Assembly: GCA_024741835.1 (NCBI GenBank)
Contig: JAENRP010000095.1
Span: 28,755 to 92,754 of the forward strand
Direction: 5' to 3'
DNA length: 64,000 bases
Source of the DNA: Diplocarpon mali
Lineage: Eukaryota; Ascomycota; Leotiomycetes; Helotiales; Drepanopezizaceae
In this document: one piece after another, positions 53,998-64,000 of the stretch
How positions within the stretch are numbered: position 1 is the stretch's first letter
Layout of the letters: each line of letters begins with the position of its first letter
Made by a program: the position numbers and the translations under genes
The notes under the pieces: generated by a model
The model's database searches: none
What the model saw: the letters and a program-made list of their open reading frames with translations, nothing else
Told to the model about the DNA's origin: nothing

Positions 53998-56520
53998 CCT
54001 GGGGAAGGCTGGCGCGTCGGTGCCGTCCGGTCACTCAACTACGCTCTCGGATCTGTAAAGATACTTTCCTTGGAGAATCGGGGGCGATTCTTCGCCGCGA
54101 ATCAAACACACCTACAACCACGTACCTGTAGGAAGTGTGGAAAGACCGTAGAGCTCATCCCGCGGATCTGCTCCCTCTGCCCAAGGTTGTGCGCAACCGC
54201 CGGATCCTCGCGGTGAAAATCCCATGGTGGTGACTTACAATAGGCTTCACGGCACGGTTTAGAGTTTGGCTTTTTTTTGTACGATGCAGCTAGCCCCTGG
54301 GAACGAAACTTTCTCGGTCGACATGCCCAGATCGACACACGCTCAACCTTTTCGAGCAGCTCGTGGAGTCCTTGAGTTGACCACGTCTACGGGATTCGGG
54401 TGAGGGTAAGTGGGAGAGGGGTAAGGCTAACAAAGGTTATGAAGTTCGGGTTCTCAATGTGACGAGAAGAAAAAGGAGAAAAACCAGGGAAGGATGGCCG
54501 CAGAAGAGAGTTTGAGACAGAGACGAGCTGCTGCTTACAAGCCTCGTTTACTGCTTCCACAGGAGCAATCAAGAGCTAGTGCAGGTCAAGCCAGCCTCGC
54601 GAAAGAGCTGCGCAAAATACTGATGATCGGTAGGTGACTTACTCACCGCCGATTTGAGTTTCACGCCGTCGACATCCCTCTTGCAAATCGGGGTTTCTGA
54701 AATAGCTCACGAGCCCGTGGTCGTAGTTCGCATGTGGCCAGTGCTCGCGAGGACGGCTGGAGCGACGTTTGTGTTGATATCGAGTGGTAGGGACTACAGT
54801 CCGAGCCGGCTTGGGGAGCGCGGCCACGTCTTTTCTCTGCGGAAGATTGCGAGGATCGACGGCTGATGCGCACGCGTGCGATTGTGCCTCGACGACTCCT
54901 TTGTTGCTGTGGTGAGCACGCAGCAGGATAGTGGGGAGAGCAAGCTTTGCTTGGATTGGCTGGGACGCGCGATAACTATGAGTTTTGAGTTAGAGTTGGA
55001 GAGGATTCCATTACTACGCCCGATTTCATAATGGCGTCCACTAAGCATTCCCAACGCCTAATCAACAAGTCAACCAACACGACTCCCACACGATAGGGAC
55101 CTTTTTTTGGAGCGACCTAAGGAGCGTAGTCCCTTGCAGTCATGTCGGCAGTGTTTACGAGGATTCTCCTAGGCATATCTTCTCGGTTCGCTTGGGTATG
55201 CTTGGATTGCGTGACCGTCCTCTGGACTACGCACATCGAAGCTTGATCCAGGCCGGGGTTGGCCCCCTGATTGCAAGTATTCCGCGCGTTGAAAAAGTAC
55301 AGCCCGCGTGGGCCAGACGACAAGATAGAGGGTGACGAAGAAGTTTAGCTGGACAATTCCTGACACGAAGCTTTGTGTTTTGATACCAATGCGCAGGGGG
55401 CTCGCTTAGCGATTGCCACGAAAGCTGATAGATCATGCCTTCGATATCGACTGGGTGTTCGGGAGTGAGCCCCGGAACTTGAGGATTACCTGATGTGTTG
55501 GTTCGACCGATAGTGATAGCTCCAGGTCAATTCGCGCTGTCGCGTCGAGCGCACCTCGTGTTTGGTGCGAATCTCTGGATCCCTATCCTTACATCTCCGC
55601 TGGGAGATTTTCCCATGCCGTCGTGCATGGGACTTGGCGCATAAGCAAAGGGCCCCAATATGATGCGGCGGAGAATCAGCAGGCCAAGAGACGTAGCCGA
55701 AGCCCATCTGAGGAAGTAGATGGCGGGAGCAAAGAGTCCCCGACCTGAATCCGACGTGGATGGGGCGTAGATGTAGGACAGATACTTCTTGAAGAAATAC
55801 CAGTTCACTCGTTGCCATAGCCACCCTCCCTCAGCCTGTGGTAGGCGCCCCTTCAACAAGAGGAGCACCAGAGCCGTAAGGATGGGTACTGCCCTGGCTC
55901 TATGCTTGCAAGGTTGTCTTGCAGCCGGATTGCTCCAGCAGAGCGCAAAGCAGCAAAGGGCATCAGCGCGGCCACTTGTGTAATCTGCCTGTCGAGACCG
56001 GAGATTCCGCCACGATGCCTGCGAGCAGTTCCCGCCAGAGAGTGGCGAAACGCCGTCTGGCCGTGGCACCGACAGAACGAGAGGAGGAGATCGACGAAAG
56101 CTTCAAAGTCAGCGCTCGGGAGACGCCGGGGAGGATGGTCGACCCACGACACGGCGGGCCCATCGATGTATCACTCGCACCAGCCTGGACGCGATGAAGG
56201 CAACCTCAAAACCCTCTCCTGCTCTTAGACCGATCAGGTCCACGGAGACTCGGCCCTCTCTGTTTCCCGACTGGGCACTCCGATCCACGGCCATCGGCCT
56301 GGTTGAGCACAGGACAGCAACAAGGAGACCGTAGATCACAGGCAGCGAGCCTCAAATGAACGCCGAGAGCCACGGATTGCACCTCTATTGTATAATCCCG
56401 AACCAACACTCTACGCTTCTAGTAAGCAGCATCAAAATGCCATGATAGGACATGAGAAGTCCAGAATAGTACAGGAAGGAAAGATCAATAGGTACATAGA
56501 AGTACAGCCCCGCTACAGTC
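53998..56520. other. Intergenic, 2.5 kb, possible gene remnant
   Basis: No supported gene between bioF and the Zn(II)2Cys6 factor. Around 55500-56340 the minus strand shows several hydrophobic frames in neighbouring phases (for example ITQVAALMPFAALRSAG, ALVLLLLKG, FAPAIYFLRWASATSLGLLI). They could be fragments of a decayed membrane protein, but I recognise no family and could not join them by clean splice sites. Confidence 0.4.
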
Positions 56521-57879
56521 CTATACTCTCTCGTCCGCGATTCCTACCAAGGCTCGCGCCCAGACGATGGTTGGTTTCAAATAATCATCCACGACAACCG
56601 AGGAAGAGAGCAGCGCTCGGATCAGGCGCTTCCCGGCATCTTTGGTGAACCACCAGTCTGTAATCAAGTGTAGAACTATGCCGTAGTGAATCATGAGCAG
56701 ATATGCCAGATCGTCGTTCTGCTCCAGCAACGTGAAGATGGACGGACTGATTCCCAGAGGCCACGATATGACGGCACTAACGGCGCTCAAGGGCGCGACA
56801 ATCTTCTCGAGGGATTGGCAGGCGTTGGAAAGGTCGGTTTGGTAGACAGCTGGTCTGCTGCTCACCAGTCTCTGCAGTTCTCTGATCGATTCCGCAACGC
56901 GACTACAGCTGATTAGCCGCACTCCACAGGCATCTTCTGTGGCCAGAAGGATCATACTCAGCTAATGGGCGATGCCGAGCGAGTAGAAGCCTGACGGCGC
57001 GTTAGCTGGATCCGTGCCGTTTGGTGAGACGGGACGAACTCTTCGGGACCGGACGCAGTTATCTCTGGCAATATAAACCGATAATCGGGAAGAAGTAACG
57101 GCCTGAAGAATTCCTTGAGGACCCCGTTGCTCAACACCACCTCCGACTGTCGGGTGATGATGGAAACGCCTTCCATCAGCTTTCGTATGCCGAGGAGATC
57201 AGATATCGGATTGCGCGACGTCTCATTCGCGTCGTCACAGACCCCCGGGATGGCGATGCTGAGCATGAGCACGAGTATCGAGCACATAGCCACCGCCTCG
57301 CAGCTTTCCGGACTCATGTTGGATAGGGCTTTGTTCAGGCCCGCGAGCGCGAGATCCTGATATCTCAGCGCACTCTGTAGCCAGAGCTTCCTTGTGCCTA
57401 CCTCGAGATGCGCCAAGTGCAGAGCGGACAGGGCAAGTAAAGCATCCAGAAGGAAGGTATTATCCAGTGCTAAACTTGGGATATCAACTCTCCAATGTCG
57501 AGAATGCTCTTCGCTTTTTGGCATCAAGGTCAGGTAGGCCTGGGAGGTGAAGTGATGAAGCAGTTTGAGTTCCAACGTGCGGGCTGGCAGAGGCGTATGA
57601 AGCTTGTCTTTGGCTGTTTCCGTGGAACTACCGGGAGAGCCTGGCTGGCCATTGTCAGAGACTTGAGTGGACTGAAAATGGCACGTAAGTTCTCGTTTGG
57701 CACACGGTCCGCAGCGAGGTCGTATCTCGTCGCACTGCAAGATGTCAGTTGTGATTCTGCTCCATCGACAGGCGACGACCTCGGTTGGGGGGGGGGGTCG
57801 GGGGGGCAACCTTCACGTGACGTCTTTTGCATTGCAGACAACCATTGTGCGACTTCCGGTGAGATCTTCGAGGGGGCAT
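56521..57879 (-). CDS. Zn(II)2Cys6 transcription factor
   Basis: Fungal binuclear zinc-cluster regulator. Exons on minus: 57879-57811, 57734-56996 and 56936-56521, giving 407 aa. The cluster begins at about residue 13 with Cys-x2-Cys-x6-Cys-x6-Cys-x2-Cys-x6-Cys; intron 1 falls between the second and third Cys (CLQCKRRHVK, then CDEIRPRCGPCAKREL). A linker and a helical middle region follow (HHFTSQAYLTLM, LLDALLALSALHLA). The C-terminus has LISCSRVAESIRELQRLVSS and LAYLLMIHYGIVLHL. The layout resembles Upc2-like factors. Intron 2 (59 bp, GTCAGG donor) is inferred: it removes an in-frame stop and preserves phase. Intron 1 contains a long G run on the plus strand. Its place beside the biotin genes makes it a candidate regulator, untested. 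Confidence 0.85.
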
Positions 57880-59013
57880 CTCAGCAATCTGGAGTATGGG
57901 AGATGGATGATATGTGTGATAGATGCTGAGGGCTTGAGGTGAAAATTGCGATATATACGACGTGCGTCAATCCCGCTCTTCCACGGGGCGGAGGACGGAA
58001 GGAGTAGCAGGCCGTCGATTAGGTAAGCAGGTAAGCATTCTCGCGAGACGAGGTGACTGGGTCGGTCCCTGGACTCGGGACTTGAAGAGAGGAACCAAGG
58101 GGTCCAGGAGGCGAGGGAAAAGAGGAGAGAAGAAAAGAAAAGATGGTAGTCACGATGAAATATGAACAAAAAAAAAATGAAATTGAATACAAGTAAGAGA
58201 TAAAAAATATAAAGTAAAAACAAAAAATCCTACCCAGGGTTTCATCTCGTCGCCTTGCGCAGGATACATCAAGGGGCAATTGAAGCTTGCTAGATCCACG
58301 GCACGATGGATGCTTGCACCGGCGAACCTAAAATATACACACACGCACACACAACGCATCGGAGACTCGGCGATCCGATGCACGTCAAAACAAACCTCGT
58401 ACCAGAGCAAGCCAAGTCTTCATCCAGGGCCTCTGGCGCCGGCCGGGCATGGGCTGGATCGATTGCGTGGCGGGGATTCCGCGTTCGGCCCCGTCCCTGC
58501 GTCGCGAGGGGAACGAGGACAAGTCAAAGAGACTGGCTCGAGTGTTGTTTACTTGGGCCTAAGCGAATCCGCCACGGGGACGGCTCGCGCTCAAGCCTGG
58601 CTTTTTCATCTGCCCTCCTGGCGTCCGGGTTGGGGTTGTGCCTCTGGGGGGTTTTTTTCTTCTTCTGCAACGCGCAAGTGATGATAGGGTCATCGAGTAT
58701 CTCCTTGGTAGTATGGCATCCCTGGTATATTACTTACACACCCAAGTACACACTCTTCGCTAGGACCGGTCCAGGATTGTCCTCCGCCCAAATGCTGTTC
58801 ACGGGACATGCATACTGTACAGCTGTTGAGCGGAGCTCCGAGCAAAGGTAGAATCCACAGCTCTCTGAAAGTTTGGTCGTCATTGAGATAGAGTCTATTT
58901 TAATCGCCATTACCAAGATATCAACCCAATGCATTTCGACCCTCAACTGGAACCCTCCAAAGAGATCCCTTGGGAGATAACGCCCAGCAGGAAAAAACCA
59001 CACTATCCCGCAT
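57880..59013. other. Intergenic, 1.1 kb
   Basis: Spacer between the zinc-cluster gene start and the ARG1 stop. It has A-rich and T-rich stretches (about 58131-58230), a cacaca run near 58335-58352, and no recognisable gene. Confidence 0.55.
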
Positions 59014-60775
59014 TTACAGACGCTCACCAGCATCCGCCTTAGCCTGGCCGTACTTCTTAAGACGGATAGCTTGGACGGTGATAAACCCACCGGTCTCAGA
59101 TGGAGCAAAATCGCCAATCTCGTCCATGGAGCTCTCGGAAGCGTCGTACAGCTTGGAAGTCTCAGAGCTACGTCCAAGGACGGAGAAGGAGCCCTTATAG
59201 ACGCGGCAGCGGACTTGGCCATTGACGTCCTTTTGAGAGGCGATGATGCTTTGCTCGAGGAACTCCCGCTCGGGGGAGAAGTAGAGACCATCTGTAAGCC
59301 GAGTTAGCAGGCGAGTACGCAGGAGTAGTCAGGACACCTGCTGTAGAGAATCTTGGCATAGTTGAAGGTAAGGAATTGATCGCGGAGAGCGCGGACTTCA
59401 CGGTCGAGGACGAGACCTTCGAGATCGACGTGGGCGCCGCGGAGGCAGGTAAGACCTGGGGTCTCGTAGCATCCACGGGACTTGAGACCGACTGTGTACG
59501 TATCAGCATGTGGGTCAGCCTCATGGAGGAGTACGACTTACTGAAACGGTTCTCGACAATATCGATACGCCCGATACCATTTCGGCGCGCAAGGGCGTTG
59601 ACCTCCAAGAAAAGCTCGACTGAGTCGGTGATGGTCTTGTCTCCGATGATTAGCTTCACAGGGAGTCCCTTGGCGAAGAATAGGGTGAAGTCCTCTGGCT
59701 TATCTGGGGCGTCGAGTGGATCGATGGTCTGTGCACGAAGGTGTAAGCAATAGCAGATGCAAGATTCCAGTAACCGATTTCGACGCCACCTGTTCGCGGG
59801 CCGGGTTATCGGAGGATTGATTTGGATCCCTTAATTTATGTATAGATATATATAGATATGTGTATATTTTTTTTTCAAGAGGACTGAACCAGTCGAGAAG
59901 GGACTGCTTACAAGCTTCCACATATCAGATGGTGGGGTGGTATCGGGATCCTCGAGGATACCTATGAAAACATCAGGAATGATATCTTTGGCGGAGAAGG
60001 GGGGGGGTCAGAAGATCTCTGCTGGCCACGTACCAGCTTCATAAGAGCAATGGGCCAGGTTCTCATCCATAGACCAGGGCTTGCTCTTGGTGCTGCTCAC
60101 CGGGATTCCCGTAGCAGTCGCATAATCCAGGAGAGCATCACGGCCGGGGAAACGCTCGTAAAAAGTGGGATCTCTCCACGGGGCAATGACCTTAATCGTA
60201 GGCTGCAGAGCATAGAAAGCCAGCTCGAAGCGGACCTGGTCGTTGCCCTTGCCGGTGCAGCCGTGGGAAACAGCAAAGCACTTCTCCTTCTGCGCGACGG
60301 CGATCTGGGCTCGGGCGATGACGGGGCGCGCGAGCGAGGTACCGAGCAGGTAGACGTTCTCGTAGATGGCGTTGCATTGCACGGCAGGGAAGCAGAGCTC
60401 CTCGATGAACTCCTTGCGCAGGTCCTCGATGTAGCAGGCTACGGCTCCGATCTTCAGTGCCTTGGCTTTGGCGGCCTGGAAATCCTCTGTACGTCCGTCC
60501 TGTGAGTTTCGAGGTATATCTTGTGGTGGAGAAGGGGGTTGGTGATAACTTACCTTCCTGGCCGACGTCGGCCATGAAGCAGACGACTGTTAAGGAATTA
60601 GCGTGGGAGTCTTGAGAAGTTGAGTGCCAGGGCCTATACCATCGTAGCCAGCTTCAATCAGCCATCGGAGAATGCAGGATGTGTCGAGACCACCGGAGTA
60701 TGCGAGGCAGACCTAACCTGTGTCAACAAGAGCGGTGACTCGAAGCAGCATGCGACCTACCTTGTCCTTGGCCAT
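59014..60775 (-). CDS. ARG1: Argininosuccinate synthase
   Basis: Cytosolic ATP-dependent ligase joining citrulline and aspartate in arginine synthesis. Eight exons on minus: 60775-60761, 60712-60640, 60586-60554, 60486-60034, 59961-59912, 59728-59542, 59491-59342 and 59291-59014, giving 412 aa. The first exon is five codons (MAKDK). The ATP pyrophosphatase loop [13 protein letters not shown] follows intron 1. Further motifs: [73 protein letters not shown] and GQVRCRLYKGSF. The last intron fits best as a GC-AG intron (donor GCAGGT at 59341), restoring the conserved YNGLYFSPE; a GT donor 6 nt downstream would add two residues. Intron 5 is 183 bp. Confidence 0.94.
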
Positions 60776-62027
60776 ATTTTGTCCGGATTGAGGGTTGGCT
60801 GTGGGATTTATGGAGGGTGATAATATCCACAGATATCTCAGTGTTCGAGAGGAGATGTGAACTTGTGAAATGGGTTGGAAAGAGTCAGGTTGCGATGTTG
60901 ATGTGTAGATGTACGGGAGCGAGAAGAACTGGACGCTGCAAGCCCGAGCTTTTTTTTTTTTTTTTTCCCCTTCCCCCCCCTCTCTTCTGTCGTCATTGTT
61001 AGATAAGGAAAGGAGATAAGCTATGTCTGATTTACCCCACACCTCAAGTGCCCCTGACAGCCTTGTGCTTGGCGTCACGGGCAGAAAATGCTGTGGAGCA
61101 GAGAAAGACAGGTACCGTGCCACAGACGAGGGGCATCCAAGGCCCTGATCGGATATCAGCCTCACCTCAATATTATGTTCATCCCATTCGAGAGGAAACA
61201 GAGAACACCAGAGCGGCGATCCAATATCAACTCCCACGGCAAGGCATCGTCTTGTCGACTGACCATTTCCATCTTGGACCAGAAAGAGCCGACACTCGGC
61301 CACCTCTCCTTTCTCTACTCGACTCTATCTTCTCTTGCTCGCCTACCTGCATGGCGGGCAGGTTACTCGGCCAATTTTTGCCCCTTTGACGCTTTGCTTC
61401 CGGGTCCGTGGGGTGAGGTCCCTTGAGGTAGATACCCCGCTAGGAAGCTCAGGTAGGGACAGGTATTCGAACAACCCGGGGTGGCAAAGACCTTCTCGTC
61501 GAAGTCACTCGACGCGACGCAAGAATCGCATACCGTTTTGCCTGAGATCCGACGCGGCCAGATCCCGCTTCGGTCCCTCCAAAACCCTTTCTCCTCCGCT
61601 CCCTCGGCCGAGTGGCCACCCAGTTCTCTTTTCTCTCTGTGGCCATGCACCATGCCGCCCGGTTAGCCAGTAGAGAGCCCAGATCACTCAGGATCCACGT
61701 CGGCACCTGGTCCATACTGCCAGGAAAAGAATGGTGGGAGATGGCAAGGTACGCAAGACTGACAAGCAGTCTGGGCCCCCGAGCATGACAGGCAGGAGTT
61801 GCTCGCTTGAGCCCCTTTCTTCTCAGCCGGATAAGCGAGGCCACCGTGTGATCGGCTGACAATTCACCAAAGAAACAACCGGACAGTCCCTAGGGAGCCC
61901 AAGAAGACCTATGCTTGATTTTACTTGATTCGTGACCGCACAGCTAATCTACCGTGCACCAGGCCCGAGAGGCGGCCAAAATCCAGCAGCCTGTGCTGCG
62001 CGTATCTGAAGCAGGTACAGATCGAGT
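60776..62027. other. Intergenic with poly-T/poly-C tract
   Basis: Contains the ARG1 promoter and the 3' region of the next minus-strand gene. A pyrimidine run (T17 followed by C-rich sequence) at about 60952-60982 lies 180-205 bp upstream of the ARG1 start. No gene supported. Confidence 0.55.
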
Positions 62028-64000
62028 CTATTCCGCCGTAGCTGACGCCTTCGGCTTGTTGGGGTTCATCCATGCAAACGCCGACGCCCCTCCCACTGGG
62101 TTCGACGATCTTGCGACCGGCGCGATGGCGCGGGCGGATTTCTGCTCTTCTGAAGTCGTCCTCCGAGCTTCCCATCGCAAGGGGACATTTTCAGCCCCCA
62201 CCGCTGGGGTTCTTCGGCCCAGTTCTCCCGATACGCGAGCTGGCGGCAGTGGCTCGTAGTTGGGCCCCGTACGGACGACGGACGTGGGGCGGCTGGGCAG
62301 CGCTGCGGCGGCGGCGACTGGCTTTGATGGCTTGAGAACCTTCATACCCCTTCCACCCCGCGTTGCTCGTTGATAGCCGCTAGTCGACTCGGTCTCGCTC
62401 CCATTCAGAGAGCCTGCTTGGCGCCACGAGCCCCAAATCCCGCCCGACGGTTCGCGACGGTTCGACTCTGTGGCCGGGTCTGCCGGTTCGGGCGCGGTGG
62501 CAGCGGTGTCGGCCATGTGCTGCTTCTCGGAATCGCTCACGCTCCGATTGACGCCTGCACCTCCGGACTTGAGGCTAGAAGCTCGTTCGCGAGTGTTCAG
62601 GTGCGAGGCAAATGCAGTACTGTACGATGACTGGGGGTCCGTGGGCGCAAGAGCATACTGTTTATCGGGATCGGTGCCGTTAGCTTGTTCAGCGCCGCTC
62701 GCCAATGCAGAGCTGACGGCGTCGGGAGGTGACTCGGCCTTTGGCCGTGCTTCGGTCGGGGTAAACGCGGGCGCGGTTGCTTTCAACTCGTTCTTCTCCG
62801 GCACAACATTTGCAGTCTGGAGATTCTTGAACATGTTCTCATCCTCAGGTCGGACGAACGGAACGGAGAGCTTGTTCCGGTCGTCGCCGTAGAGGACCAT
62901 GAGATTCTGGGAGAGTAAGATATCCGCATTGTGGGCTCGAAGGGTATCACTGCCAAGGAATACGCGAATCTTCTTTCGATCACAGGTGCTACGCTGCGCC
63001 ATTCTTGTGATCTCGAAGTCGGCCGAAAGGGCAGGGAGCTGTGGGGCTGGGCTGTTCGACCTTGAGGTTGGCTGAGTGATGATAGCTTCGGGCAGATAGA
63101 CGGGGAGCTTGATTACACTGCGACCCAAGGAGTCCTTGTGCACCTGATCGGCCAGTCCAAGCTCTTTCACGAGACTGTAGTCCAGCGTAGATTTCTGGGC
63201 GCCGGTGCACACGGCTGCGTAGAGGAGTGCACTGTGCGAAAAGTTGGTTGTCAGCCAGCATCGGATGATAGAAGGGACAGATCCCAAGATGAACAATCCC
63301 GGCGGAGGCTCAGGGATATCGATCGGCGAATCGTCATCCTGACCCCCTATCATGAAATTGGTATCTAATCCTAGGCTACTTGTCCGTCCAGATGGGGCCG
63401 AATGCATCGAGTGCACCGAATGGCCGGCCGAGCTATGTCTGCCATCTGACTTGTGCGACAGAGTACGTTCCGTCATGGGGTGATGACCGAAGCCGCTGCT
63501 GGGGCGGGCTGGTGCGAAATCCCCCGAGACTCGAGAGCCTGCTGCCCAGTTCGAGCCTTGCAGGGCACTGACATCGAACCGCACGCTGTTCGCCCGGGAG
63601 GCACCACGTCTGACCGGCTCTTCCTCCGCCTCCAATTGCAGGCTGCCGAGGAGGTTTTGCCCCTGCTCGTCATCAAAATCGTCAAACACATCGGCGGACG
63701 CGTTTGGGACTGGACCTGGAGACAACGAATCAGTTCCACCTCCGCTGACCTGAGAGACAGCGCCTTACCCTGCTGAGGAGTGCCACTCAGGATCCCGCCG
63801 GGGAACGGAGAGCTGGGGCCCCAGACAGATTTGAGAGCAGCGTCATCTGCCTGACGCCTTTCCAGTCTCAGCAGGCGGTCCGCATGGTTAGTCTGTACAG
63901 CCTGGAGATGCTTGACATCCATCTGAACATGGTATAAGTCTTCTCGGGTAGCGGTAAACTGCGGATCCATGCCCGAACCCGTTCGTTGCCCGCTGCGACC
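62028..64000 (-). CDS. Partial: protein with retropepsin-like segment, 5' end beyond window
   Basis: Fungal protein of unknown role, over 600 aa and incomplete at the N-terminus. The frame is open to the window edge, and an ATG at 63970 is internal or a possible start. Exons on minus: from the edge to 63769, and 63715-62028. A short helical segment comes first (HADRLLRLERRQADDAALKS), then low-complexity Ser/Arg sequence. The conserved core begins FILGSVPSIIRCWLTTNFSH. It resembles a retropepsin-like fold: AAVCTGAQKSTLDYSLVKEL (63195-63212 holds the loop) and IRVFLGSDTLRAHNADILLS. The catalytic aspartate expected in DTGA is Cys (VCTGA), so protease activity is unlikely. The C-terminal 280 residues are disordered. 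Similar proteins are, as I recall, sometimes labelled as ubiquitin hydrolases, but I see no such domain. Confidence 0.75.

Noticed and set aside
56958..57050. Apparent premature stop (TGA at 56960-56958) in the zinc-cluster factor
   Set aside because: A 59-bp intron (56937-56995, GTCAGG donor, CACAG acceptor) removes it in phase and joins two convincing coding segments, so the gene is treated as intact.
60952..60982. Poly-T/poly-C tract as a transposon tail
   Set aside because: No element body, target-site duplication or coding remnant next to it; better read as a promoter pyrimidine tract upstream of ARG1.
1..64000. tRNA, rRNA, intact transposon or virus-derived genes
   Set aside because: None was found by eye. 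Short A/B-box-like matches were not supported by a foldable tRNA, and no reverse transcriptase or transposase motif was seen. A covariance-model scan would be decisive for small RNAs.

Overview
The window is nuclear DNA of a filamentous ascomycete (Pezizomycotina). The evidence is the dense, short GT-AG introns (mostly 44-75 bp, with CTAAC or CTGAC branch points), genes on both strands with 0.2-2 kb spacers, and fungus-specific families: APSES regulator stuA, Set9, Ecm14, Akr1, nuclear ATP9, fused BioDA and a Zn(II)2Cys6 factor. I cannot place the order or genus. All multi-exon models below were built by hand, by joining frames across canonical splice sites and checking phase.

Layout. 0.1-13 kb: Xaa-Pro aminopeptidase (+), a small secreted Kre9/Knh1-domain protein (-), cystathionine beta-synthase (+), SRP receptor beta subunit (-), the ankyrin/DHHC palmitoyltransferase Akr1 (+), a 42/44-bp minisatellite, and ATP synthase subunit 9 (+). 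A 41-base N gap follows at 13.3 kb. 13.9-27.3 kb: epoxide hydrolase (+), the pseudo-carboxypeptidase Ecm14 (-), a 1446-aa Sec7/PH exchange factor (+) and SRP72 (-). 28.9-41.5 kb: an unusually short stuA (+), a BTB/POZ protein (-), an Aur1-like PAP2 membrane protein (-), a GH16 protein without signal peptide (+), Set9 (-), mitochondrial uL14 (+) and RPB9 (-). 41.9-47 kb: Pin1-type isomerase (+), an LrgB-family pseudogene with several in-frame stops (-), and a coiled-coil protein of unknown role (+).

47.1-54 kb is a biotin gene cluster. Fused bioDA (-) and bioB (+) diverge from a shared 1.1-kb promoter region, and bioF (-) converges on bioB. Together they supply 7-keto-8-aminopelargonate synthase, DAPA aminotransferase, dethiobiotin synthetase and biotin synthase. 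A Zn(II)2Cys6 regulator lies 2.5 kb beyond bioF and could control it (inference from position only). The last part holds argininosuccinate synthase (-) with a probable GC-AG intron and, running off the right edge, a protein with a retropepsin-like segment that lacks the usual aspartate.

I found no rRNA, tRNA, CRISPR array, intact transposon or virus-derived gene. The most noteworthy points are the biotin cluster, the decayed LrgB gene, the truncated stuA, the 10-bp phased repeat inside the first bioDA intron, the probable GC-AG intron, and the retropepsin-like pseudoprotease segment.
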